Origin: Turbatrix aceti
Lineage: Eukaryota; Nematoda; Chromadorea; Rhabditida; Panagrolaimidae
Reading direction: 5' to 3'
Assembly (NCBI GenBank): GCA_963969345.1
Contig: OZ017770.1
Coordinates: forward strand, 10,782,180 to 10,846,179
Length of the DNA: 64,000 nucleotides
Every line of letters begins with the position of its first letter. The first letter of the stretch is position 1. Below, in pieces: positions 12,250 through 23,054 of this stretch. Made by a program: the position numbers and the translations under genes. The notes below the pieces were generated by a model. It saw only the letters and a program-made list of their open reading frames with translations, made no database searches and was not told the DNA's origin.

Positions 12250-13640
12250 CTTGAAGTAACCAGCGAGAGAGAGAGACGAGAGCAGGATTTGTCAAGCAGT
12301 CTTCGAAGCTGCCGAGCGTCAGAAATCTGGCCTAAAAAACACAGCAATTAGAAAACCGATCAAAAACAAGGTATCAAAGGCGCTGGAGCACGCAGAATGG
12401 CATGGGGACAAAAAAAACCGGCAAGCATGTAGAAACGCATGAAAAGTGTCATCGGCGAAAAAGCCGTAAAGGTCCTAACTTTTTAGAGACGCTCCGGAAC
12501 GCGATATAAATACATTTAAAGGTAATTGCACACAAACATCCAAAACTGCCGCAGACTAACTCAAAAAAGTGAGCTTCGCGAAGCTTCGTCAACTGAAAAC
12601 AAACGCGATGCTTTTTTTCAAACGATTTTTCCCCGCCAAAATTTTTTTCCTTCAAAACAAAGAAGCTTCAGAAAAAAATGACTGTAAAGAGTAACTAGAA
12701 ATGCCATTGTTTGATTCTGTTGCTTAATATGAAATATTATTTCTCCAAAGTTCACATTTTTGGGTGTAGACAAAGCCCCGCGTAGCTCAGTTTTTTCAGC
12801 CATTCTGAGCAAAAGCCAATTTGATAACACACAAAAACACAACAAATCACAACCAAAAGTGTCGTATTTAAATAGATAACTGCAACGAAAAAAGCAGAAA
12901 GATAGTAAAAGAATGTTCGAGAAGGAAAATAGAGTTCGCTACAGTAGACAACTGGTCACGACACGATATTTTCGTGCATGCTTACTTAACTTCGTCAGAC
13001 GAGGTCGTGTTGCGTTATCGCTCTTGTTTTTTTTGCCATTTCCGTCTCTTTCTTTGTCTTAACCGTTGCGTGTCGTCTTTTCACCTTCTTTTCGTCTACT
13101 TTTGTCACTTATGATGCTAGTAGATTATCGATATAGCGAGTTTATGAGTTTTCAGTGGATTTTCTTCGTTTAGCGAGTTGGCCTAAAACCGCAAATTTTT
13201 CTATTATACGTTTTTTGGGGCATCCGTTTCGCGTTTGAGTTACTTTTTGAGCTTTACTTTCATTTCATTTATGATACCTCGATCGACTTTTAGTTGTAAA
13301 TCCAAAAATTACTGAATTTGCCCCAGAAAAAGGGGAATTTTGGCAATTTTTCTGTTTATTAGGGTAATACACCTCTAGTGTTTATGAATTTGACTTGTCC
13401 TGTCCGGCTGTTTTTTGAATTCGGAAGTTCCATTTGCCAGATAGATACATGACGTCAAAAGAGCAACATCCAACTGCAAGAACAACGCAAATGGATGCAA
13501 CAATGCACTTTTTAAGTTCGTTTTACTTGACTTGACACAAAAATTTCGTGTTGAGTTAGTCAACAAAATTATTTCTCCTTTTCGCGTTTTTTTTTTCGGG
13601 CCGCCCTGATATGCCAGATTAGATTCCGTTTACGCCGCTT
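12250..13640. other. Gene-free AT-rich DNA upstream of the MYST gene
   Basis: No open frame with recognisable content on either strand. T-rich near 13010-13330. It probably includes the MYST gene's promoter and 5' leader, but no specific element can be assigned. Confidence 0.5.
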
Positions 13641-13652
13641 TCAGCCAACGCG

Positions 13653-16600
13653 ATGATGAACAGGGAGATACCATGGATAACTCCACCCATTCATCCGGAT
13701 AGAGCTATCCCGCAGCCATGGTTCGGGGATTCAACCACGTCGTCTGCGTCCCCCGGAGATGCTGGAGTCAACACAGGGGACTGGTATATGCCACTAAAGT
13801 ATACATCGCCGTATGCTGGACAATTTCGACCTAAGTTTCTGTATCCCATTCGGGTGGCAATTGATGCAGGGATAATTTCATCGCATCCATGGATCGAGGA
13901 GGAAGCCATGGATGCTGCTGCCATCGAGAGAAACTCGTTTACTTCGCTGTCAATGCACACGAAATCAATGATGCCGCCATGGCGGCCGATTAAAAAGTAT
14001 TCAACCATGCCGACTACGACCCCCGAAGCTGCTGCTGCCAACGACAGCAACTCGTTTACTTCGCAGTCAGCCAACACGAGAGCAAACATGGCGAAAAATC
14101 CGGCGTCGCCGAGGATCGAGAATTCAACCATGCCGACTACGACCCCCGAAGCTGCTGCTGCCAACGACAGCAACTCGTTTACTTCGCAGTCAGCCAACAC
14201 GAGAGCAAACATGGCGAAAAATCCGGCGTCGCCGAGGATCGAGAATTCAACCATGCCGACTACGACCCCCGAAGCTGCTGCTGCCAACGACAGCAACTCG
14301 TTTACTTCGCAGTCAGCCAACACGAGAGCAAACATGGCGAAAAATCCGGCGTCGCCGAGGATCGAGAATTCAACCATGCCGACTACGACCCCCGAAGCTG
14401 CTGCTGCCAACGACAGCAACTCGTTTACTTCGCAGTCAGCCAACACGAGAGCAAACATGGCGAAAAATCCGGCGTCGCCGAGGATCGAGAATTCAACCAT
14501 GCCGACTACGACCCCCGAAGCTGCTGCTGCCAACGACAGCAACTCGTTTACTTCGCAGTCAGCCAACACGAGAGCAAACATGGCGAAAAATCCGGCGTCG
14601 CCGAGGATCGAGAATTCAACCATGCCGACTACGACCCCCGAAGCTGCTGCTTCCAACGACTGGAACTCGTTTTCGTCGCTGTCAGGCAACACGAGAGCAA
14701 ACATGGGGAAAATTCCGGCGTTGCCGTGGATCAAGGATTCAACCATGACGACTGCGACCCCCGAAGCTGCTGCTTCCAACGACTGGAACTCGTTTACGTC
14801 GCTGTCAGCCAACACGATGGCAAACATGGGGGAAATTCCGGCGTTGCCGTGGATCAAGGATTCAACCATGCCGACTGCGACGCCTGAAGCTGCTGCTTCC
14901 GACGACTGGAACCCGTTTACGTCGCTGTCAGCCAACACGAGAGCAAACATGGGGAAAATTCCGGCGTTGCCGTGGATCAAGGATTCAACCATGCCGACTG
15001 CGACGCCTGAAGCTGCTGCTTCCGACGACTGGAACCCGTTTACGTCGCTGTCAGCCAACACGAGAGCAAACATGGGGAAAATTCCGGCGTTGCCGTGGAT
15101 CGAGGATTCAACCATGCCGACTGCGACCCCCGAAGCTGCTGCTTCCAACGACTGGAACTCGTTTACGTCGCTGTCAGCCAACACGATGGCAAACATGGGG
15201 GAAATCCTCGCGTCGCCATGCATCGAGGATTCAGCCATGCCGACTGCGACCACTGGAGCTTCTGCATCTAACGTCAGTCCATCAAGTAGCGGAGCCGTGG
15301 AAATCGTGTATGACATCCAGGATGGTGCTGCTCTCGTCGGATGCCGTGTTCCTGCTTGGCTGGAAGGTGCGAAACAATATGGTGAGTTTTTATAAGTTTT
15401 TGATAATTTTAAAAGATTTGTTATGCTGTTGTGCTTGTATCGGGTTGTTTTTTGGTATTTGTGAGGAATTCGGGTTCTAATTGCGTTTGTGTTGGTGCTT
15501 TTATTAATTTTATCAACAGCAGGGTCTCAAAAATTATATTTCTGATTTCATCCGGTATTTTATGAATTCGTATCCAAAAACACCACTTTTCGAATCGCAA
15601 CTTTTTTTTTCTTGGTTTGTGCACTTTTTTGTAATCTTTTATGATTATTTTGGGCATCATTCAGGTTCTGATTACGTTTTTTACGAATTTGGCCGAAAGC
15701 CAATAATTATGAACATATACGTTAGTTTTTCATTTGTCAGGGTCAAAAAACACTAGATTACAACTTTTCTTATACCCAAACTCAGTTTTCCTTTATTTTT
15801 AGTCATTGGTGAGATCGAGGAACACAGGATTGGCCGTGGCACGTGTAACCAGTTTTACATTCACTACGTCAACTACAACCGTCGCTTGGAAGCCTGGCTT
15901 ACGGAAGACAAGATCGACATGGACCAGCTGACTGTGCCGGTGAAGGCAACTGCTCGCAAGAATCAAACAACATTGTCGGCCGCCGCAGGACAAAAGCGGA
16001 ACAATCCCATGAAAAGCGACACTGTCGAGTACGTTCCCGTCAGCGAGTTGGAGGGCAACTCAATCGTCGAGAAAGTCAAAAACAATATCTTTCTTAAGAA
16101 GCGTAAGAAGGGAGATGAAGAAGCGTACCGGAGAAACATCGAACAGATTATGCTCAACGGCTGGTTCGTGACGCCGTGGTACTTTTCACCGTATCCTGAA
16201 GCAGTGTGCAAGGCGCCTGTCGTCTACCTGTGCAGTACCTGCTTGATGTACTTCGCATATGAGGTCCAGTACAGGAAACATGTCGTGAGTTTTTTTTATG
16301 TCGTAAAAAGTTTTTCTCTTAAAAAAAGCTACACCACAATTATTTGTGATATTTTTTAACTACATGCCATTTTTATAATTCCTGTCTGTATACGTAAACA
16401 TGCTCGAAAAACAGTGTACAGAATTTTATTGGATTTATTTTTTTCGAATCTCTTTTTTGGTCCACATTTTTTGATTTTTTTTATCATCGTGACTTTTTTT
16501 TCAGGAAGAATGTGCTCTTTTTGGCCCACCAGGCAAGAAAATCTACGATGACGGAAAGCTCGCGTTCTTCGAAGTCGACGGAGCCACCGTCGATTACGTC

Positions 16601-17626
16601 TATGCGCAGCATCTCTGCCTTCTGTCGAAGCTGTTCCTCGACCACAAAACTGTGGCTTACGACACGAAGCCGTTCTACTTTTACGTCCTCTGCGAACGCG
16701 ATGAAGACATGTACAACATTGTCGGATATTTCTCAAAGGTATGTTTTTTTGAATTTTTTGAGATCATGTTTCTTTTTTGCTGTCATACTGTATGTACGTG
16801 TTACGGTAGTTTATGCTTTGTCTTGCAGGAAAAGGTCTCAGAACATGATTACAATTTGGCCTGTATTTTGGTGCTGCCACAGTTCCAGAAGTATGGATAC
16901 GGGCGATTCCTCATCGAATTTAGCTACCTTCTTTCACAGGTTGAAAAGAAGACAGGTTCGCCTGAAAAACCTCTCTCTGATCTCGGACTCGTAAGTTTTT
17001 GTTTTTTGGGTGGAAAAAATGTTGAAAAAATTTTCAAGGCTCTTTTTGAATGGAAATTGGGTTACACATTTTTTTGAAGATGCAAAAAAATAGTGATCTT
17101 TGTTGCGTTATTTTTGTTGAAGAATTTTTTGTGCTCATTTGAGGGCAGTGTAACGCAAACCAAAATTATTGCCTTCGCCTTCGCCTCCGGAGGCGAAGGC
17201 GATCTGAAGGCGCCTCCGGGGGCGATGAAGGCGAAGGCGATGTTACACTGTTTGAGGGTTGGAAAAAGCTGATGTTTGATGTCGTTTTCTTTTCAGCTAT
17301 CCTATCGATCCTACTGGCTCTACGCGATCTCCGAATTTGTCCTTCGTAATTACGATCACGATGGTACGACGGAATCTATGAAAAAATACCTTGGTAAGGA
17401 GGTCAATCTTCAAGTCAACCTCGGCAAAATGGTCGAATTAACGAGAATCAAGAAGGATGATCTCACCCAAGCGATGGCGGTGTACGGCATTGCAAAGCAG
17501 ACCCCAACTGGTCTGCAGATTTGCCTCTCGTTGCGGCTCATCGAGAAATACTTCCGAGATAAGAAAACGAAAACACATGTCGATCCGAAGTATCTGGATT
17601 GGGTTCCCCCAAAAAACGACGAATAA
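13653..17626 (+). CDS. KAT5: MYST histone acetyltransferase, Tip60/KAT5 type, five exons
   Basis: Exons 13653-15381, 15803-16284, 16505-16738, 16829-16990 and 17297-17626 join in frame to 978 residues; every intron is GT-AG. Residues 1-117 are of unknown type, 118-527 are ten 41-residue repeats, and about 545-610 are a chromo-barrel ([22 protein letters not shown]). The MYST domain follows. Its zinc finger spans the exon 2/3 junction as C-x2-C-x12-H-x3-C. Catalytic features present are the Lys in LDHKT, the Cys in NLACILVLP, the acetyl-CoA loop QKYGYG and the Glu in [22 protein letters not shown] and DLGLLSYRSYW favour KAT5 over KAT8. Known role of the family: histone H4/H2A acetylation in the nucleus as part of NuA4-type complexes. 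The start is the first Met after a CGCTTTCAG acceptor-like site 11 bp upstream, which could be a cis or trans splice site. The repeat-bearing N-terminus is unusual for KAT5. Confidence 0.93.
14004..15233 (+). repeat. Ten 123-bp in-frame coding repeats
   Basis: Period 123 bp, or 41 codons starting TMPT. The first five units look identical at DNA level; the next five are diverged (AASNDW or AASDDW in place of [14 protein letters not shown] in place of KNPASPRI). A degenerate unit precedes the tract (about residues 83-117) and another follows it. The contrast suggests a recent expansion at the 5' side of an older array. Because the period is a multiple of three and no stop falls in one antisense frame, the minus strand is also open across the tract. 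Confidence 0.95.
17146..17250. mobile_element. 105-bp hAT-type MITE in MYST intron 4
   Basis: Terminal inverted repeats CAGTGTAAC (17146-17154) and GTTACACTG (17242-17250) are flanked by the perfect 8-bp direct repeat TTTGAGGG (17138-17145 and 17251-17258). An 8-bp duplication and CAGNG ends are typical of hAT elements. The interior is GC-rich, with a 26-bp perfect palindrome centred on TCCGGA (about 17175-17200) and GGCGAAGGCG repeats. Confidence 0.9.
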
Positions 17627-17639
17627 GCTCTCTTTTCTG

Positions 17640-18150
17640 TTACCAATTTTTGTTGTTGTGTTCTTTGGCTTTCCTACTGGGGATTGTTGTTTTTGTTGTT
17701 GATCCGTACTTTGATTGTTTTTTTTGTTTCCAACAAAAATTTACTGTCTTTAATTTTTGTTGTTATGTTCTTTGACCTTCCTACTGGGGATTGTTGTTGA
17801 TCCGTACTTTGATTCTTTTTTTTGTCTCCAACAAAAATTTACTGTCCTTAATTTTTGTTGTTGTGTTCTATGACCTTCCTACTGGGGATTGTTGTTGATC
17901 CGTACTTTGATTCTTTTTTTTGTCTCCAACAAAAATTTACTGTCCTTAATTTTTGTTGTTGTGTTCTTTGACCTTCCTACTGGGGATTGTTGTTGATCCG
18001 TACTTTGATTCTTTTTTCTTTGGTTTGATTAAATTATTCTTCCAGGTGACAATTGTTTTCCCCTGTAGGCTCTCTTTACTGTCTCCAATTTTTGTTGTTG
18101 CGTTCTTTGGCCTTCCTGCGGGGGATTGTTCTTTATCTTGTTCATCTGAT
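17640..18150. repeat. Tandem repeat of about 99 bp, 3' of the MYST gene
   Basis: CCTNCTGGGGATTGTT recurs at about 17673, 17779, 17878, 17976 and, diverged, 18112, separated by TTTTTGTTGTTGTGTTCTTTG and ACAAAAATTTACTGT blocks. The three central units are nearly identical. It starts within 20 bp of the MYST stop codon, so some of it is probably transcribed as 3' UTR. Confidence 0.85.
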
Positions 18151-18159
18151 AAATCATGT

Positions 18160-18741
18160 TAAAAAAACTTTAAGGAAAAAGTGAATTTTTTGGAGTGTTT
18201 TTTGGTTTTTTTTACACACATTGTTTTTGTAACGATATGTTTTTTTATCACAGATGCAAAAAAAGCACACTGGTGTGTCGGTAAAAATGAAAAAAATCAG
18301 AAGTACATTTTTGCTGACGCGATGAAAAAAAAATCAAGAATCAGATTTCTCAAATGTAGTTAGGATGAAGGTTTATTACAACGGACAACGTCCGGTGTTT
18401 TCGCGAATCGCGCCGTAATCGCGAAAAAAATGTACTTCCGATTTTGTAATTAAAATAATCTTTTTATTAAAAAACGGTACTAGAAAACTTATTTTAATCT
18501 TATACGGGCTTTAAAATTATGCCCTTTTTCACGCCTGCTGATGACGCCTTCATCAGGCACGATGCCCAAAGAAGCTAACGCTTTCCACCATTACAGGTTT
18601 TGTCAACGAAAGCAAAACCGCATCCTGTGCAAAAAATATAAGAAAAAATTTGCCGTTTGAATAAATTTTGACATTATTTGAAAAAATTTCATAAAAAAAA
18701 TAATTTTTTTTTGTAAAAAAATGAAATTCTTACAAAAAAAT
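18160..18741. other. AT-rich spacer, no gene seen
   Basis: Poly-A/T rich. One short hairpin, GCCTGCTGATGA...TTCATCAGGC, lies near 18535-18560, and CGCGAATCGCG lies near 18400. No coding signal. Confidence 0.5.
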
Positions 18742-18746
18742 GTAAT

Positions 18747-19308
18747 TGTCGCAGCGCCGACCGGTTACTGGACAGGAGAAGAGGGAGTCGCGGTGCTCAC
18801 ACGCTGCCGGACGGACGAATACTTCACCGGTTGACTCTAAGGCCTTGCCGGGAGCGATGGACGGCTTCAATAAACGGGGGCTCACGAGCTCTTCCGTTCA
18901 GGGCGCCTACGTTTCCTCGAAGCGGGTAGCTCAAAGGCCTTGCCGTCGACGAGGAATGATTGAATTGCTTCACCTAACCCGATGTAGGCCGAAGCGATGG
19001 AGCGAGTTCAGAGTTGACCACACAAGTTTATTCGATGGTAACAACAACAACAACTGACTTGTAAACTCAAACTCAATGTCAAACACGAACAGCACGGTCA
19101 GTTGAAGACTCCCCTTTACGATCACACAATCAAGGGGAGGAGACAGACCAATCCAGAAAGGGAAAGAACTCTCCCGGTAATCGTGTATTCAAATTTGGAG
19201 ACGATATAAGGCAGCTTTCCCACTCGATAGGACGCCTAACGAGCTCGGAGAGGGTGTGAACGGTCGATCGAGGGACGCGATAGAGCTCGCGTTCGGTAGG
19301 ATGCGACA
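18747..19308 (-). mobile_element. Solo LTR, 562 bp
   Basis: Begins TGTCGCA and ends TGCGACA, flanked by the perfect 5-bp direct repeat GTAAT (18742-18746 and 19309-19313). Read on the minus strand it has a TATA-like CTTATATCG about 100 bp in and AATAAA further on, which suggests minus orientation. The GC-rich block stands out from its AT-rich surroundings. No second LTR or internal region is present, so this is the product of LTR-LTR recombination. Confidence 0.8.
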
Positions 19309-19386
19309 GTAATTATGGATTCTAAGAATGTAATTATGGACTTTTTTTTCAGAACCAACGACCACAAATCTAACAGCCCCTGCAGG

Positions 19387-19649
19387 CAGGGTGGCGCAAT
19401 CCCCCGGAACCCGGGTCCACATACTCCACTACCTTAGTTTGAAAATTTTAAATCGGTTGTTTGAACAGTGATCAACGCAAAACAGCCATTACTATCGAAT
19501 TCTTTTATTAAAACTTGGAGGTGTTTTTCTTATTATTGAATCTCACCAATAAATTTGACTTAAAAAAGTGTCATAGAAGCTAAAATACGCCTTTTTTATT
19601 ATTTCTGATCGCCAAATCCCCCGGGGACATCCCCCGTGTCGCCACCCTG
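19387..19649. mobile_element. 263-bp hAT-type MITE
   Basis: Terminal inverted repeats CAGGGTGGCG and CGCCACCCTG are flanked by the 8-bp direct repeat CCTGCAGG (19379-19386 and 19650-19657). The duplication is itself palindromic, so the inverted repeat appears to extend outward. Subterminal CCCCCGG stretches also pair. AT-rich interior with no ORF. Confidence 0.85.
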
Positions 19650-19657
19650 CCTGCAGG

Positions 19658-20190
19658 TGAGCAGTGCCCCTACCCCAACCAAATACCAATTCACCATCAC
19701 AACAGAGAAAATGACTGTATAGTACGTCATAGGGGATTGAAGCGCGTCACCAAGTCGCGATGCTCATGAACACAACAAATCTTCCGGTTAATCTCCAGAA
19801 TTTTAGCACGAAGGAACAACAAATAAATATAGGGTCAACGAATTGACCAAACTATACAACAAAAAACTACAAAAAATTAGGAACAAAAAAGAAAAGAAAA
19901 TAATAGAAAAACCAAAGAGATGAGATCGGGGAAAAATCACCCTGAAGAAAATGACTGGTGCGCTTGATTCTCAGGTGAGGACGAAGGCGAAGGGGCTCGC
20001 GAGTGGGTACCGGTGTGCGGAAGTTAGCGGCACCGTTCTGTTTGTTTTTGACCGAGCGGTACCGACCGACCGACGACAATGCTGACTAGATTGACGACTG
20101 CTCGAAGAGGAATCGTCGAATCAAGTGTGTATTTGAGAGTGGAAAGTGAAGAGGTCGGCGGCGCCTGCCCTGTCAAAACCGCAGAAGCGT
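19658..20190. other. No confident gene
   Basis: Runs of A/T to about 19920, then GC-richer sequence with overlapping short frames on both strands. Possibly intronic or 3' UTR of the minus-strand exon at 20191-20425. Confidence 0.4.
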
Positions 20191-20425
20191 CTACTCGAGA
20201 GCGGCTCCGACTTCGGAGCACGAGCTTTCGTCTTCGAGAATGATGGGGGTGGCCGCGGGCGGGGCCGGACACTCATATTCGTCGTCGACGATCTCCTTGA
20301 GCGTCTCATCGTCATCGACGGAGGATCCGTTCGCAACCACGTCGCTGCGTTTCACTCCGCGATTGCACGTGCCATTCAAGCAGCAGAAGACGCGAACAAT
20401 GCGACGCTTGCAGGTCCACAGTGTA
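20191..20425 (-). CDS. Putative 3'-terminal exon, unknown product
   Basis: On the minus strand an acceptor (CAGTTTAG) is followed by an open frame of 77 codons ending in TAG at 20191. The start resembles the cytoplasmic side of a membrane protein (TCKRRIVRVFCC, a basic and Cys-rich stretch); the tail is acidic (VDDDETLKEIVDDEYE) then Pro/Ala-rich. No family recognised. The acceptor is only pattern-matched and upstream exons were not found. Confidence 0.3.
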
Positions 20426-20615
20426 CTAAACTGTCTCGTTTAGCTTTCGCTAGCGCATGCGCACTGCATGCATGCGCAAAAGGTAGCAAGCTACAAGCAG
20501 GTGGCGCTCGGAGCAAAAAATCCTACTTTTGTCATTATTTTTTTAGTTTCTGTACTAAGTAAGTCGATAAAGCACATCTTTGCGAACATTTTCGTGTCTT
20601 TTGTGAAAAAAAATA

Positions 20616-20811
20616 TTAATTTTGAGCTGCTGCGAGGGCGACGGTTGCGTCGACAATGGCTTCTAGTGCGGAGCAGACATGGCGCACTGATGCCATAAAG
20701 AATTGTCTAGCTGAGGCGTCCGTGTTTCTTTGTAGAGCCGTTAATTGAGCTGCAAATTGTTCGGTGAGAACAATTCCTGTGTCTCGCGGGAGTCGCTTCT
20801 TTTGTTCTATT
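20616..20811 (-). CDS. Putative 3'-terminal exon, unknown product
   Basis: Minus strand: the acceptor TATCCACAG precedes an open frame of 65 codons ending in TAA (20616-20618). Composition is coding-like (QFAAQLTALQRNTDASARQF, then VCSALEAIVDATVALAAAQ), Ala/Gln-rich and likely helical. No family recognised; the donor exon upstream was not identified. Confidence 0.4.
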
Positions 20812-20963
20812 CTGTGGATACAGAAAAAAATATAAAAACGAAAATTTTAATAATGTGTTTCAGATGTTTTACGATTTTGTGAGTTTTTTTTGAAAAAAAA
20901 TACGAGCTGGGTATTTATTTAGATTGCAATATAAAAAATAATAACGTATTTTTTCAATTACAG

Positions 20964-21064
20964 ACTCCTACGACGCGATATCGTCTCAGACGAGCAACCC
21001 ATCTGCCATCGACAACTCCCTTGACGGACGATCAACTCGCGCATCAGTGAAATTCATCTATCAG
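20964..21064 (+). CDS. Putative internal exon, unknown product
   Basis: Acceptor TTTTTTCAATTACAG precedes a 101-bp open stretch ending CAG|GTCGGT. It reads SYDAISSQTSNPSAIDNSLD then GRSTRASVKFIYQ, hydrophilic and Ser-rich. Other frames are less convincing. The next sequence downstream is transposon-like, so the parent gene may be disrupted. Confidence 0.35.
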
Positions 21065-21571
21065 GTCGGTTCAAAAATTGGGGTTGGATGGTTTTCATGG
21101 CATCCACAGTTTTTGCTGTATAATGGTAGCCAATGATTGCACCATTCAGCTCCAAACGGGGAAAATTGATTTTGAAAATTAAACCAGCAAAAGTTATTCA
21201 CGGCATCCACAGTACTACGCTGTTGAAATGGTAGCCTTTTTTACTTCTGTTAACTTTAATTTCAAACGGGAAAAATAATCGGGAGCTTTTTGCACGTTGC
21301 GGCGCACTATTCCAAGTGCAAAACGTCAAAAAAGTGTTTTTTTGTGGTATTCGTAGTTATTTTTAGAAACACTGTTTTGAGCGAAAAAATTGGTATACCT
21401 ATAGGTAATTCACTTCTTAAATGTACATTTAAGCGTGATTTACAGATGAAATACAGACAAAATACAGAGCCTGTACAGATCATTTCCAGAGTCTGCACAG
21501 ATAAGACCCGTTAAATTAAATGGTCCGTATTTTTGTCTGTATTCTTAAATGTACAGACGCTGTAAACCCAT
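21065..21571. repeat. Short diverged direct repeats and small inverted repeat
   Basis: GGCATCCACAGT...AATGGTAGCC occurs twice, about 120 bp apart (near 21098 and 21211). From about 21418 to 21585, TTAAATGTACATTTAAG and ATACAGACAAAATAC blocks have inverted partners near 21530-21560, like a small MITE. It borders the 3' end of the envelope-like ORF and may have truncated that element. Confidence 0.45.
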
Positions 21572-22693
21572 TTACAGATTACCTTGGGATGCTCGCATGA
21601 TGATGGCGTAGCCTTGGTCAGATAGCAGAAATGCATTATTGCAGTCGGTGAACTTTGCATGTTCAGCATTTGGACGGAATGATAGGGCAAATTGACGATT
21701 TTCGGCTATGAAGACGTTTCCTCCAAAGGATCCTTCCATTGATTTCATTGGTATGTATTTGCATTGGTGAGTCTGGTCGGGTTCCCAGATGAGTACGCCT
21801 TGTTCTTCAAGCTGGCACGATCCATGACGATAGAAACAAGGAGTCGTTGAGACGATTGCCTTCGTGATTTCTTCAGTTCCATGTCGGGTGTAAATGTTCG
21901 TTGTGCTAAGGTAGCAGTTGATTACTGATTCTGTATCACTCCACATGTATCGTGGAAACCAGTAATCAGGGAAGTTGATCGTGTTGTTGGTCGCAAAGAA
22001 AGCTGTCTTGTTTATAAGCGTGCCGTGGTCCGATAACTGCACTGTTGCCATTCGTTTGCATTCTGCTGCTGTTGTTGTAACAGGTTCTGTTATTGGTTCG
22101 GAATAGATGTCACTTCCAAAGAAACCACATTTGTGTGATTGAATCGTGCGTCTGCATTGACAGTGATGAGCGATCGTTTGGTATTCAATCGTGTTCGGTC
22201 GGTATATTTCCCATGTTGTGTCGATTACGGCGTCTAAGGTGCGAAAGTCTGAGGCTTGACAGGGCGGTTTGTCTGGCAGTGTCTAATATGAAGTTGGCAC
22301 GTCTTTTGTGCAAGATAGTACATCGTCTGTTTGAATCAGGGCGGTTGCTGGTGATGTGAAGATTGCCATTATGGTGAGTGTCATGAGAAATTTTGTCATC
22401 ATGCCAGTCTTCTTCTTTTCCGTTGTCGACTTGGTTGTGCCGATTGGCATCATTGTGAATGTTGGAGCTTGAACGACATTTGCGTCTGCAAATCTTATGG
22501 TTGTTCTTCGTTCTGGAGTTCTGCTGCGATTTCGGCCATGGTTCTTGTGTGAACCGTTGTTGTATCCGGGTGACAGTGAACGCGTGCGGCTGGGAATTCT
22601 GTTGCCGTTGTTTCGAAATCGGCCACTGGTTTTCCTTGGATGTGGCGAATATTGTCGGTTGTACCAGTTGTTGCGTCGGTATTGATTGCTGCC
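21572..22693 (-). pseudogene. Retroelement: nucleocapsid tail plus envelope-like glycoprotein
   Basis: Left half, in + coordinates, of an older retroelement split by the Ty3/gypsy insertion. One minus-strand frame runs from a zinc-knuckle region (starting beyond the insertion near 27860) through an Arg/Ser/Asn-rich RNA-binding tail, then a hydrophobic MMTK...SPATA segment that looks like a signal peptide, then a Cys-rich ectodomain-like stretch to the stop at 21572. The frame is broken by a single TAG at 22283-22285, after the signal region. Sequence directly before the hydrophobic segment is nucleocapsid-like, with no protease, reverse transcriptase or integrase. The ectodomain has paired cysteines and NxT/S sites; I do not recognise its exact family. 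No membrane anchor is seen before the 3' end, so it is probably truncated. Confidence 0.5.
22689..22693. other. Target-site duplication of the Ty3/gypsy element
   Basis: CTGCC at 22689-22693 is repeated at 27797-27801, immediately outside the two LTRs. Confidence 0.92.
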
Positions 22694-23008
22694 TGTAACC
22701 GTATTGAGTCGTTCTGACTTAGTTTTATCGGCCACAAGCAAGACCTATAAGCGACACGTCATACCATACAATATACAGAATAATCTACCTCAACAAGGGT
22801 GGAGTTCCGCTGGGTTGAGGTCTAGGGTTGGCGTGAGGTAAGGTCGTGCCGGAGAGTGATCGTGGACAGAGGAATGATCTACTGCTCCCGACAGTTCGAC
22901 AACAACAACTGGGACAAGGGAATGAGGGAACTATCTTTTCATCCTACTCTCTGAGCGAGACTTCATGCTAATTGCACGCACGTGCACAGGGAATGTCATC
23001 GCTCAACA
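22694..23008 (-). repeat. 3' LTR of the Ty3/gypsy element
   Basis: 315 bp, TG...CA ends on both strands' reading. On the minus strand it is preceded by the purine tract GAGAGAGGAAAG. Confidence 0.95.
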
Positions 23009-23020
23009 CTTTCCTCTCTC
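23009..23020 (-). promoter_or_regulatory. Polypurine tract
   Basis: GAGAGAGGAAAG on the minus strand directly abuts the 3' LTR, the expected site for plus-strand DNA priming in LTR elements. Confidence 0.8.
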
Positions 23021-23054
23021 AGAGAAACTACAGGGCACAGAATCGGGGCAGAGG

